DNA of 64,000 nucleotides from Teretinema zuelzerae (GTDB taxonomy: Bacteria > Spirochaetota > Spirochaetia > Treponematales > Treponemataceae). The first letter of the stretch is position 1. Each line of letters begins with the position of its first letter. Of this stretch, positions 24,185 through 33,002 are shown piece after piece. The notes below the pieces were generated by a model. The model did not search any database, was not told the origin of the DNA, and was given only the letters and a program-made list of their open reading frames with translations. The stretch spans positions 868,001 to 932,000 of the forward strand of contig NZ_JAINWA010000003.1 in assembly GCF_021021555.1 (NCBI RefSeq). Reading direction: 5' to 3'. The translations under genes were made by a program, and so were the position numbers.

Positions 24185-26752
24185 ATGAAAAAAATCGTAT
24201 CAGCGGCCCTGGCCGCCTGGGCGGCAGCCCTTCTGGGAGCCGCCGGGCTCGAGGTGCGCGTACAGGACAGGGAGCTCGAGCTTCCTCTGGAAGGCGTGAT
24301 CCTGCAGATTTCCCTTTCCGGTCCGACCCTCCCCGGCGGCATGACGATCAAGGGAGAAACCGGCGCCGACGGTTCGGCCGTTCTGGAAATTCCGGACGAG
24401 TTCGCCCGCGGCGTGCTGGGGGCTCAGTTTCCCGGCTATGAAACCGCGCGATTGCCGGTACGGCCGGGAGCATCCGAAATCCTCGTGGAAATGAATATCT
24501 CGGGCGTCATCGAGGGAAAGGAGCTGGTGGTCGAACGCAAGGCTCCCGGCGTCGCGGATGAAGAGTCGGGCGTATCAGTCGCGATGGACAAAAAGGACAT
24601 GGAGACGACGGCGAACATCGGCCTCGTGGAGGACGTTATGAACTCCATCAAGACCCTTCCCGGAGTCACCTACGCTGGAGGATGGAACGCGCAGCCGTCC
24701 ATCCGCGGCGGCTACCCCTCGCAGATGGGAACCGTTCTGGACGGCGTCTACATCATCGCTCCCTTCCACTGGGGCGGAGCGTTTTCGATCTTCAATCCGA
24801 ATATGGTGGAGAGCGCGAAAATGTCCCACGGCATTTTTTCAGCGCGCTACGGCCGGGCAATGTCCGGACTGCTGGAAGTAACGACGATCAACCCGAAAAG
24901 CGAAGCCTTCCGTTTCGACGTGATCAACTCGACCACGTCACTGGAAGCCTTCGCCCAAATCCCGCTGGGTAAAAAAGCGGGGCTGTTCACCGGGGGAAAG
25001 ATCACCTATATGGAGACGCTCGCCTTTCTGAACGATGAAATACTTAAAAGCGAACCGAAGCTCGGCGAAACCATTCCGACGATGCCGTTCATACGCGACA
25101 TGTACGCGAAGCTCTGGTTCACGCCCGAGCCCGAGCTATCCTTTTCCTTCAACGCTTTTTTCGGAAGCGACGGAATCGGAACCTTTTTCGACGGAACGAC
25201 CGACGGAATCCGCACGGTTTCTTCCTTCGACTGGCTCAACCTGATGGGCTTCGCGGCCGCCCATGCGCGATGGATGCCCGGCGACCGGACGGCGATTAAA
25301 GCACTTGCGGCCTATAACAACAACACGATGAACTTTTCCTTCGACAACGCGATATCGGGAACCCGCGCGTACAGCGGCTCTTTTCTGGATGCGTTCGATA
25401 CAACCTACGACGCGGACGACGACGGCCTGATCCGGGGCAGCTCCGAATACGCGATGGACGGCATCGACTTAAAAGTCGACTCGGTACAGACTATTCAGCA
25501 GCTTCAGGGAAAACTCGAAACCGATATTCTGATTTCAGGATCGCATATCGTCTCCTTCGGCGCAGACGAAGTGTTCCAGTTTTTCACCTCGGATCAGGAC
25601 GTAAACGGCATGACGGTGATCGGCGAAGCTCCCGGCCAAACGTACTATCCGGTTAACTCAAGCCTCAATCTCGAAGGAAACCGGGTGCTCAACACTTCAG
25701 CCTTCGCCCTGTGGTCGTTCGGGAACGAAAACTCGACGCTCCGCGGAGAGGCGGGAATTCGCGGGGACCACTTCTATCTCTGGAACAAGAACTTCGCCAT
25801 CAATACCTGGCCCGTAGCGAATCCGCGGGCAAGCGCCGAGTGGACGCCGATCCGCGACGAGGGAATGCTGGAAGCCCTCACCTTCTCCGCCGGCACGGGA
25901 TTCTTCTCCATGGTGCCGCTCGACTCTCTCGCGGCGGACGAACAGTTCGAGATAGAAAGCTTCAAAATCGGCCCTGACCGGTCCTGGTTCCAGATTATAG
26001 GAGCCCAGGCGGACCTGGCCGACGACTGGACGTTCAGAATCGAGGGATACTACAAACAGTACTTTAACCGGCTGTATTTTACGAACAGGTACATCTACAA
26101 CGAATCCGGAGAACCCGAAACGCTCACCTACGACATCCATTCGGACGGCAAGGGGTTTTCCGCCGGCTTCGATCTCATGCTGCAAAAGAAAAACGGCCGC
26201 CATTTCGACGGGTATCTCAGCTGGTCGTATGTCGTGACGAAATACTACAATCCCGCTTCTCCCCAGGAAGAAGGCGATACGAGCGCTTACGGAGAACCGC
26301 TGGAGGAATGGTTCTACCCCTCCTTCCATCGTTTTCATTCGCTCAACCTGATCGCCAACTGGAAGCCGGTTTCAGGCCTTACCCTTACGGCGAAGGCCAG
26401 CCTCGCGACCGGCGCGCCCCGATCCAAACCCGGCGACATCACCGCGACGGGGATCGAATACAACGAAGCGATCATCGAGCGCTACACCCGGAGCGAAACC
26501 TACGACGAAGGCTTGCGGAACGGAATATCATGCCCGGTGGATTTCCGGATTTCCTACGCTTCGTATAAACCGGGCAGCAAAATTCGCACCGAGATTTATT
26601 TCGCCCTCGAAGACGTATTCGTGAATCTCTATAAGGCGAAAGGAAACACCTCCTTCGATCCGTATACCGGAAAGGAAATCGAAAACAGCGATTCCGCCGA
26701 CTATAATATCGGGATACCGACTCCCTCGATCGGCTATAAACTCAGTTATTAA
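24185..26752 (+). CDS. TonB-dependent outer-membrane receptor
   Basis: 855 residues. A signal peptide (end near GAAGLEV) is followed by a carboxypeptidase-regulatory-like beta domain at about 25-110 (GETGADGSAVLEIP, ISGVIEGKELVVERK). The plug domain has VMNSIKTLPGVTYAGGWNAQPSIRGGYPSQ and the LDGVYI motif, then a beta barrel with many aromatic strands ending in IGYKLSY. It should import, or sense, a ligand across the outer membrane using the Ton complex encoded four genes on. The ligand is not evident. The 35-base gap after the caspase gene is the widest in the operon; an AAGAGG lies before the ATG. Confidence 0.9.
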   Translation: MKKIVSAALAAWAAALLGAAGLEVRVQDRELELPLEGVILQISLSGPTLPGGMTIKGETGADGSAVLEIPDEFARGVLGAQFPGYETARLPVRPGASEILVEMNISGVIEGKELVVERKAPGVADEESGVSVAMDKKDMETTANIGLVEDVMNSIKTLPGVTYAGGWNAQPSIRGGYPSQMGTVLDGVYIIAPFHWGGAFSIFNPNMVESAKMSHGIFSARYGRAMSGLLEVTTINPKSEAFRFDVINSTTSLEAFAQIPLGKKAGLFTGGKITYMETLAFLNDEILKSEPKLGETIPTMPFIRDMYAKLWFTPEPELSFSFNAFFGSDGIGTFFDGTTDGIRTVSSFDWLNLMGFAAAHARWMPGDRTAIKALAAYNNNTMNFSFDNAISGTRAYSGSFLDAFDTTYDADDDGLIRGSSEYAMDGIDLKVDSVQTIQQLQGKLETDILISGSHIVSFGADEVFQFFTSDQDVNGMTVIGEAPGQTYYPVNSSLNLEGNRVLNTSAFALWSFGNENSTLRGEAGIRGDHFYLWNKNFAINTWPVANPRASAEWTPIRDEGMLEALTFSAGTGFFSMVPLDSLAADEQFEIESFKIGPDRSWFQIIGAQADLADDWTFRIEGYYKQYFNRLYFTNRYIYNESGEPETLTYDIHSDGKGFSAGFDLMLQKKNGRHFDGYLSWSYVVTKYYNPASPQEEGDTSAYGEPLEEWFYPSFHRFHSLNLIANWKPVSGLTLTAKASLATGAPRSKPGDITATGIEYNEAIIERYTRSETYDEGLRNGISCPVDFRISYASYKPGSKIRTEIYFALEDVFVNLYKAKGNTSFDPYTGKEIENSDSADYNIGIPTPSIGYKLSY

Positions 26753-26766
26753 GGAAGGATCGGCAA

Positions 26767-27573
26767 ATGATGCACACAAGGCAGACGAACAGAAAAGGCA
26801 AGACGCAGAGGCCCGCAGCAAGCAGGAGCATTTCGGCGGCGGCCGCTCTGCTGGTCGCGGCGGCGGTTATCGCCGCAAGCGGCTGCGCGTCAAACGCGTC
26901 GAAACGTGAAATCAACGGCTGGAAGCTTACAGAAACCGAAGAAGGCGCCGCCTTGGTCCGCTACGAAAAAGACCGGTTGCGAATCCTCGGAGAAATATCG
27001 GAAGAAGAAACAGAAGGCCGGGTCTTTACCGTTCGCGAGGTGCGCTGGTTCAGCAACTGGAACGACGGCTGGACAGAAGCGGTTCTGTTCGCCGACGGAA
27101 CAGCCCGCCTGGTGCCGAGCGAAAAAAAAGGAGAGACGGCGGTATTCGAAGGGCCGGTCCTGCTCGACGAGCCCTATTCGGCCGCGATCCGCTACCGCGA
27201 TACCGTTATCGTCGGAGCGGAAGCTGCGAGCGCGTTTAAAAGAAGGCTCGACCGCATCGAGGCCGCGGTCGAATTTCTCTCCGCCCGGGAAGAATTGCGC
27301 GAAAGGGCGAAGAGCCGGAAAACCTTCATCCGCGGCGCAGGCTCGCTTCTATTCCCCGAAGTCTACGGCTATCCGGACGGATCGCGGCCGGGCCCGAAAC
27401 AGGCCGATAACCGATCGAAGGCCGAAGGAATTTCCTGGGATCTGGCGTACAGCGCGGAATATATTCCCGCCGAGCTTGCGGAAATCCGGAACAGCGGAAC
27501 CCTATTCCGCGACTGGGAAGAAACCGCGGATTTGTTTTACTTTATATTCATCATGAGGAGCGATACAAAATGA
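26767..27573 (+). CDS. lipoprotein of unknown function in the Ton operon
   Basis: 268 residues, with a long basic N-terminus (about 20 residues) and a hydrophobic stretch ending in lipobox AASGC (Cys at about 40). The mature part has beta-like segments (KLTETEEGAALVRYEKDRLRILGEI, TVREVRWFSNWNDGWTEAVLF) and a Lys/Arg-rich helical region. I do not recognise the family. It lies between receptor and ExbB and overlaps exbB by 4 bases, so a periplasmic accessory of the Ton system is a reasonable guess. An internal Met nearer the hydrophobic stretch is not available, so the 26767 start stands. Confidence 0.75.
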   Translation: MMHTRQTNRKGKTQRPAASRSISAAAALLVAAAVIAASGCASNASKREINGWKLTETEEGAALVRYEKDRLRILGEISEEETEGRVFTVREVRWFSNWNDGWTEAVLFADGTARLVPSEKKGETAVFEGPVLLDEPYSAAIRYRDTVIVGAEAASAFKRRLDRIEAAVEFLSAREELRERAKSRKTFIRGAGSLLFPEVYGYPDGSRPGPKQADNRSKAEGISWDLAYSAEYIPAELAEIRNSGTLFRDWEETADLFYFIFIMRSDTK

Positions 27574-28220
27574 CCGAAGAATGGAGCCTTATTCACCTGT
27601 TCAACCTCGGAGGGGCCTTTATGTGGCCGCTGCTCGCCTTTTCCGTCGCGACAATCGCGCTCGTGATCGAGCGCATCGCGTACCTGCTGTACCACAGCCT
27701 GAACGTTTCCAGGCTGAGAGACGAAGTTTCTTCGCTGATACGCGAGGGAAAAAGAAGCGAGGCTCTCGCGCTTTTGCAGAACGCGCCGCGCAAACTCACC
27801 TGCGCCTCTATCTTCCTGGCCCTCGTGTCGAACGCGAAGCACGGCGAAGCGCGAATGGAAAAAGCCGCGGAGGCCGAGGCGCGCGAACGCATACGCCGGC
27901 TTGAAAACGGATTCAATTATCTGACGGCCCTCGCCTCGCTCGCGCCTCTGACGGGATTCCTGGGAACGGTCTCCGGCATGATCGGCGCCTTCAAGTCGAT
28001 CGCGAGCGCGACCGAAGTGAACGCCCAGCTCGTCGCTAACGGAATCTACGAGGCGCTGATCACGACCGTATTCGGCCTGTGCATCGCGATTCTCGCCCTT
28101 GTGGCGTACAATCTGCTCATCCAGCGGGTGGACACCTTCGCCGCCGATATCGTGAAATCGATCAGCGATCTCACCAGCGATCTCCTCGAGCATGCGGACG
28201 GGGAAGGAAGAGGGGAATGA
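27570..28220 (+). CDS. exbB: ExbB/TolQ/MotA-family proton channel protein
   Basis: 216 residues. Three membrane segments: FMWPLLAFSVATIALVIERIAYLL near the N-terminus, then LTALASLAPLTGFLGTVSGMIGAF and LITTVFGLCIAILALVAYNLL. The last two match the conserved ExbB/TolQ channel motif (P-L-x-G-x-x-G-T-V-x-G-M). In the family, ExbB with ExbD couples proton flow to TonB. Linked by 4-base overlaps to the lipoprotein and the first exbD. TolQ identity is not excluded, but the tonB gene downstream favours ExbB. Confidence 0.93.
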   Translation: MTEEWSLIHLFNLGGAFMWPLLAFSVATIALVIERIAYLLYHSLNVSRLRDEVSSLIREGKRSEALALLQNAPRKLTCASIFLALVSNAKHGEARMEKAAEAEARERIRRLENGFNYLTALASLAPLTGFLGTVSGMIGAFKSIASATEVNAQLVANGIYEALITTVFGLCIAILALVAYNLLIQRVDTFAADIVKSISDLTSDLLEHADGEGRGE

Positions 28221-28627
28221 TCCGTCTTCCGGAACGGCGAAAAATCGACGACCCCGGCTCTTCCGGAGCGCTGAACGATCTTTCGTTTATACTGATCATC
28301 TTTTTCATCGTCATCGCGGGATTCAACATCAACAAGGGATTCCTGCTGACGCTCCCGGACGCCGAGCGGCCGAGAATCGTGCAAACCGACGATCTGGTCA
28401 AATGCAGGATCGACGCGGCCGGCACGATTTCGATCGACGGAAACGCGCTGAGCGTTGAAAAGCTCGAGAACCTGCTTGTCGAAAAAAAAGCGAAGTGGCC
28501 GAACATGACCTTTCTCCTGATCATAGACGAGGATTGCGCATGGGAGCACGTCGTACGGGTGATCCATGAAGTTCGGAAGCTCAGGATAGAAAATTTCAGC
28601 TTTAAAATGGACGGAGAACGCAGATGA
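28217..28627 (+). CDS. exbD: ExbD/TolR-family protein, first copy
   Basis: 136 residues. A short basic start is followed by one membrane helix (LNDLSFILIIFFIVIAGF) and a periplasmic domain (KCRIDAAGTISIDGNALSVEKLE). The helix carries the N-D-L-S form of the conserved Asp motif of the family, so the proton-carrying Asp is present. The ATG overlaps the exbB stop (ATGA). It differs clearly from the second copy next door, so the two probably form a mixed ExbD pair. Confidence 0.9.
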   Translation: MIRLPERRKIDDPGSSGALNDLSFILIIFFIVIAGFNINKGFLLTLPDAERPRIVQTDDLVKCRIDAAGTISIDGNALSVEKLENLLVEKKAKWPNMTFLLIIDEDCAWEHVVRVIHEVRKLRIENFSFKMDGERR

Positions 28628-29028
28628 TAGACCTGAAAAGACGAAACCGCAGGCCGCTCATCGCCATGTCTTCGATGTCGGACATCGGATTCCTGCTGCT
28701 CATCTTCATCATGCTGATTTCGCTCATTAATCAGCGCTATGAAGAACCGATCGAATATCCTGAAGCGAAGCTTCTGGAAAAAACCCAGGAAAAGGATAAT
28801 CTGGAAATCTGGATCGAAGCGGGCGGAGCAGTCTCGGTGGAAGGAAATCGGGTCACGGGCGAACAGCTTGAACACATTATCGCGCAGTCCCTTGCGGAAA
28901 CGCCGGGGATACGGGTGCACGTCATCGCGGATAAAAACGCGCCGTACCGACACATCGATTCGGTCGTAAAGGTATTGCAGAAACTCCAGCACCGCGTCGT
29001 CAGTTTCGTCGTGAAGGAGGAACTGTGA
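28624..29028 (+). CDS. exbD: ExbD/TolR-family protein, second copy
   Basis: 134 residues, again one N-terminal membrane helix with the channel Asp (MSSMSDIGFLLLIFIMLISL) and a periplasmic domain (GAVSVEGNRVTGEQLEHIIAQSL, VHVIADKNAPYRHIDSVVKVLQKL). The motif S-D-I-G-F-L-L matches canonical ExbD better than the first copy. 4-base overlaps on both sides. Confidence 0.92.
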   Translation: MIDLKRRNRRPLIAMSSMSDIGFLLLIFIMLISLINQRYEEPIEYPEAKLLEKTQEKDNLEIWIEAGGAVSVEGNRVTGEQLEHIIAQSLAETPGIRVHVIADKNAPYRHIDSVVKVLQKLQHRVVSFVVKEEL

Positions 29029-29630
29029 ACAGGGAATGGATTATCCGACACCGCATGCCGGTGTTCCTCGCCGCGGCGGTCACGCTGCACGCGCTCGCGT
29101 TTCTTTTGATACGGTTCGCGATTCCCGCCGCCGTTGCCGAGGAAGAGCCGGAATACGCAGTGCTCAAGCTCGTCGATGTGGAGGAATTCAGGCCCCCTCC
29201 CCCGCCGAAGGAAGAAACGGTCATGCTCTACCAGAGGCCGGAAGCCTCGGAAGAAATAGTGGAAACGGCGAAGGCGGTCATTGAAACGGACGACAAGGCA
29301 TACGACATCGTGGATGCCCAGCCGGAAATCGACTATCTGCCGCAGCACAAGATTTCGCAAATCCCTGAAGTGCCCTCGCGCGAGGTGCTTGCAAAAATCG
29401 TGTACCCCCCGATCGCGCTCAGGCAGAAAATCGAGGCCGTCGTGTATCTGGAGCTGTTCATAGATCAGACGGGCAAGATACGGAAAGTGCAGATTTTAAA
29501 GGATCCCGGCAACGGATTCGCGGAAGCGGCGGTCGCCGCCCTGGAAGGGGTTGTTTGCAAACCGGCGGCGGCGAACGGGGTGCCGGTCGCCGTGCGGTTC
29601 AGGTACCCGGTTCGCTTCGCCTTGAACTGA
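29025..29630 (+). CDS. tonB: TonB energy transducer
   Basis: 201 residues. A single N-terminal membrane helix (PVFLAAAVTLHALAFLLI) includes the conserved His. A very short proline stretch (RPPPPPKEE) and acidic spacer precede a C-terminal TonB domain (VVYLELFIDQTGKIRKVQILKDPGNGFAEAAVAALEG, PVAVRFRYPVRF). The YP in IVYPPIALRQK matches the domain's start. The spacer is short for spanning a periplasm. Last gene of the operon and presumably dedicated to the receptor upstream. Confidence 0.93.
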   Translation: MNREWIIRHRMPVFLAAAVTLHALAFLLIRFAIPAAVAEEEPEYAVLKLVDVEEFRPPPPPKEETVMLYQRPEASEEIVETAKAVIETDDKAYDIVDAQPEIDYLPQHKISQIPEVPSREVLAKIVYPPIALRQKIEAVVYLELFIDQTGKIRKVQILKDPGNGFAEAAVAALEGVVCKPAAANGVPVAVRFRYPVRFALN

Positions 29631-29685
29631 GCGGCGCGCGAAAATAAAAACGAGCCGGCTGGAATACGGCACGCGGCGACTGGCA

Positions 29686-29706
29686 GCTCGGCCTTTACGG
29701 TCGAGC
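29686..29706. terminator. possible hairpin between convergent genes
   Basis: GCTCGGCC and GGTCGAGC pair (8 bp, one G-U) around TTTAC in the 98-base gap between tonB and the convergent acyl-CoA synthetase gene. There is no T tract on either side, so a termination role is uncertain. Confidence 0.3.
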
Positions 29707-29728
29707 CCCCGCCGGCGCGGAAAGCGTT

Positions 29729-31504
29729 TTACGATTTCGAGCCGATGTGCATGCTCTTTTTGAAGTTGTAAAGGTAGCGCTTGATTTTCTGGCTCGCGGT
29801 TTTTTCGAACTTGTCGATGAACTCGACCCGGTCGATGCGGGAAATCTTGTTGACGTTCTGGTTCACGAAGAACTTGATCTCGTTCAGAATCTGCTCTCTT
29901 CGATACGCGAGAGCCCTGCCGGCGTCGTTCGCGGCGGCGGATACGGCTTCTCCCATCTGGGCGCCCATCTGTCGAGCCTGTTCGACAAAACCGGAATTCG
30001 CGGAAGCATCGCCCTGAGAGATAACTCCCTGGGCGGCCTTCGCCGCGATGTCGGCGGCGAGTTTCTCCTCGTCGAGCTGGACGATCGCGACGAGGGAGGA
30101 GTTGTCTCCTTCCACGACGAGAGAGTCCGCGACGAAGGGATGCTGGTTGAGCACGAACTCGATATCCTCGGGATAGATGTTTTCCCCGGACGAGCCGAGA
30201 ATCATGTTCTTGGATCTTCCCTTCAGCGACAGCCGCACGCCCTTTTTATCCATGACGCCGAGGTCTCCGGTGCGGAACCATCCGTCGTCGGTGAAAACGG
30301 AAGCGGTCATTTCAGGATCCTTGTAATAGCCCTTCATGACGTTCGGACCCTTCACGACGACTTCTCCGATTCCGGTTTCGGGATCGGGATCGAGGAGCTT
30401 CAATTCGATTCCGGGCATTGCAGGACCGACTGAGCCGGGAACGGTGATCTTCGGGCCGGAGCCGGCTAACAGCGGAGCGGTTTCGGTCAATCCGTAGCCG
30501 ATCGCGTAGGGGAACTTCGCTTCCTTCAGGAATGTTTCGACGACAGGATCTACTTTCGAGCCGCCGATGCCGAAGAACTTGATCCGCCCGCCGAATGTTT
30601 TTTTCAGGGACTTTCCCGCGATCCGGTGCAAAATTTTGCGAAAAAACGGCTTGGCGTACAACTTCGCGACAGCTGGTTTGGAAGTGAAGGTGGGAACGAT
30701 CTTATTTTTGTAGATTTTTTCCATGATGATGGGCACGCTCAAAATGAGGGTCGGCCGGACCTTTTTCAGGGCAGGCAGGAGGGTGCTGACGGTCGGCGCT
30801 TTTTCCAGATAGCGGACGCAGGCTCCGTTGAGGAAGAACATCAGGAAGCCGATAGTGAACTCGTAGACGTGGGAGAGCGGCAGAAAGGACAGGGCGACGT
30901 CGATTTTGTTGATGCGCTGGAAGAATTGTCCGCCGATCGCGGTGAATACGAGGTTTTTATGGCTGAGCTCGACGCCCTTGGAGCGGCCGGTGGTTCCTGA
31001 GGTGTAAATAATGGACGCGGTGTCCTCTTCTTCGATGCGGATTTCCCCCGGCGTTCCGGTGCGGGTTTCGGCTCCGAGAGAGAGTGAGAAATCCTCGATT
31101 CTGAGGATGCGGTTTATGCCGAGAGATGCGGGATCGGGAACCTTCTCCAGAAGGCGGGCCGAACCGATGAGGATCGAGGCGCCGGAGTGCTTGATGCAGG
31201 TTTCGATTTCTTTTTGGCTGAAGTCCGGCAGAAGGGGCACGGCGATCGCGCCCATTGTGACGATGGCGAAATAGCTGACGCCCCAGTTCGGCGCGCTGGT
31301 GCTCAGAATGACGACGCGGTCGCCTTTTTCCACTCCGAGCCTGTAGAGCAGGGCGCGGGTTTCCTCAACTCTTGCGCCGAATTCTGCGTAGGTGATGCAG
31401 TCGCCGGAAACGAATCCGAGCGCGGGACGATCAGCGAATTTTTTAAGGCTGTTGGCCAGCATGGCCGGAAAGGTATAAGTTCCAAGGTCGTCGATAGTTT
31501 GCAT
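29729..31504 (-). CDS. AMP-forming long-chain acyl-CoA synthetase-like protein
   Basis: 591 residues of the ANL (acyl-adenylate-forming) family. The P-loop-like motif YTSGTTGRSKG is at 167-177, then GYGLTETAPL, GWFRTGDLG (ATP-binding Asp), and LKGRSKNMI. A helical Ala-rich stretch (about 500-545) interrupts the C-terminal lid, which resumes at FFVNQNVNKISRIDRVEFID and ends in KTASQKIKRYLY, with the catalytic Lys expected there. It should activate fatty acids as acyl-CoA. Monocistronic as far as seen. Chain-length specificity cannot be told. Confidence 0.88.
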   Translation of the reverse strand: MQTIDDLGTYTFPAMLANSLKKFADRPALGFVSGDCITYAEFGARVEETRALLYRLGVEKGDRVVILSTSAPNWGVSYFAIVTMGAIAVPLLPDFSQKEIETCIKHSGASILIGSARLLEKVPDPASLGINRILRIEDFSLSLGAETRTGTPGEIRIEEEDTASIIYTSGTTGRSKGVELSHKNLVFTAIGGQFFQRINKIDVALSFLPLSHVYEFTIGFLMFFLNGACVRYLEKAPTVSTLLPALKKVRPTLILSVPIIMEKIYKNKIVPTFTSKPAVAKLYAKPFFRKILHRIAGKSLKKTFGGRIKFFGIGGSKVDPVVETFLKEAKFPYAIGYGLTETAPLLAGSGPKITVPGSVGPAMPGIELKLLDPDPETGIGEVVVKGPNVMKGYYKDPEMTASVFTDDGWFRTGDLGVMDKKGVRLSLKGRSKNMILGSSGENIYPEDIEFVLNQHPFVADSLVVEGDNSSLVAIVQLDEEKLAADIAAKAAQGVISQGDASANSGFVEQARQMGAQMGEAVSAAANDAGRALAYRREQILNEIKFFVNQNVNKISRIDRVEFIDKFEKTASQKIKRYLYNFKKSMHIGSKS

Positions 31505-31661
31505 CGCTGAATAGTCTCCTGTAGCGTGTGATTTACATCGTTTCTTCTGCCGGCGCGTAAAGCGCCCATAACAAGGTTCGACACTGAATCGGCGGCGAAG
31601 GTTGCAAAAACGGATCGCTGACGCGCGAATCGGACTCCCGCAGGGCGAAAGCCGCGCGTTT

Positions 31662-31699
31662 TCAAAAAAAAGACGCGGCCGGGTTCCGGACGCGTCTTT
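31662..31699 (-). terminator. intrinsic terminator after purA (bidirectional shape)
   Basis: GACGCG and CGCGTC arms enclose a GC-rich loop and are flanked by a run of A on one side and T on the other. On the minus strand the run after the hairpin is eight T. It lies about 70 bases downstream of the purA stop. Confidence 0.8.
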
Positions 31700-31769
31700 T
31701 AGTTATTAAGCGATTGTACTTCAGGTTCGCCGCTTCGTCAAAGAAAAAGAGAAGCGGAGCGAAGGGTTG

Positions 31770-32990
31770 TTACCAGACGGTATCTCTGATGAAGGTGTCC
31801 TTTCGGTCGTAGCCGACGGATATGATGCCGACCTTGGTCGAAGTGTATTCTTCGATGAAATCCACATAGGATTTCGCTTCCGAAGGAAGGGCGTCGTAGG
31901 AGCGGCATTCCTTGAGGCAGGTTTTCCAGCCCTTGAAATGCTTGAGCACCGGCTTGGCCGCGTTCAGTTCTTCGATAGAGGCCGGGAAATCCTCGGTGAT
32001 TTTTCCGTTGATGTCGTAGGCAACGCATGCTTCGATGTCCGAAAGCGTGTCGTAGACGTCGAGGTGGGTGAGAACCAGATCGTCGATCGAGTTCGACTGG
32101 CAAGCATAGCGGAGGGCGACCAGGTCGAGGTATCCGCATCTGCGGGGGCGCCCGGTGGTCACGCCGTATTCCCGGCCTGTTTCGCGCACGTAGTTGTACA
32201 ATTCGCTCTGGCTTTCAGCGTCGAATTCGGTGGGCATCGGGCCGTTTCCGACCCTGGTCGAGTAGGCCTTGAAAACGCCGAGAACCTTATCGATGGATCT
32301 GGGACCGACGCAGCCGCCGATCGCCGCTCCTGCCGAGGAGGAGAAGCCGGAGGAAACGTAGGGATAGGTTCCCAGGTCGAGATCGAGAAGAGCCCCCTGG
32401 GCGCCTTCGAAGAGGACCTTCTTGCCGCGAGCCTTCCACAGTTCGCTTGTAAGGTTCACTTTCATAACGAGAAGGCGGTCGATGAAGGGAGCGAGGAATT
32501 CGCGGTCTTCCGCTTCCAGATCGGCCATTTTTTCCTTCCAGGTAAGGTCGGCGAGACGGATTCCGTCGCGTTCGCTCTTCATGGCGTAGGTGGTGCCGAT
32601 GCCCCGGCCGGTGGTTCCGATGGGGCGCTTTCTCGCGGCGTCGCGCTGTTTATCGAGCGCGCGGTATCGGGGCAGCACAATGTGAGCCCGGTCGGAAATG
32701 AACACCCTGCCTTCCCAGGAAATGCCCTTTTCAGTGAGCATCGCAAGTTCGGCGAACAGAGCGTCCGGATCGATCACCATGCCCGCGCCCAGATACACCG
32801 TGTTCTGGGGGTGGAGGATTCCCGAGGGAACCAGGTGGAGAGCATACTGTACTCCATCGGACACAATCGTGTGCCCGGCGTTCGCTCCGCCGGAAAAACG
32901 CACGATACACTGGGATTCGTCTGCCAAATAATCGACAATCTTTCCCTTTCCCTCATCGCCCCACTGGGCCCCGATAACGACTACGTTCAT
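31770..32990 (-). CDS. purA: adenylosuccinate synthase
   Basis: 406 residues, slightly short of the usual 425-430. It joins IMP and aspartate using GTP, the first step to AMP. The GTP/IMP loop WGDEGKGKIVDYLA is at about 10-22 with catalytic D12 and K16 type residues, then FSGGANAGHT, IGTTGRGIGTTY and VTTGRPRRCGYLDLVALRYA. A shortened loop region probably explains the length. It follows guaB by only 12 bases and overlaps nothing. Last of purB-guaB-purA. Confidence 0.96.
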   Translation of the reverse strand: MNVVVIGAQWGDEGKGKIVDYLADESQCIVRFSGGANAGHTIVSDGVQYALHLVPSGILHPQNTVYLGAGMVIDPDALFAELAMLTEKGISWEGRVFISDRAHIVLPRYRALDKQRDAARKRPIGTTGRGIGTTYAMKSERDGIRLADLTWKEKMADLEAEDREFLAPFIDRLLVMKVNLTSELWKARGKKVLFEGAQGALLDLDLGTYPYVSSGFSSSAGAAIGGCVGPRSIDKVLGVFKAYSTRVGNGPMPTEFDAESQSELYNYVRETGREYGVTTGRPRRCGYLDLVALRYACQSNSIDDLVLTHLDVYDTLSDIEACVAYDINGKITEDFPASIEELNAAKPVLKHFKGWKTCLKECRSYDALPSEAKSYVDFIEEYTSTKVGIISVGYDRKDTFIRDTVW

Positions 32991-33002
32991 GTCTACCCGC
33001 TT

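Noticed and set aside
30626-31000. 124-codon plus-strand frame
   Set aside because: Antisense to the acyl-CoA synthetase gene; no RBS or motif.
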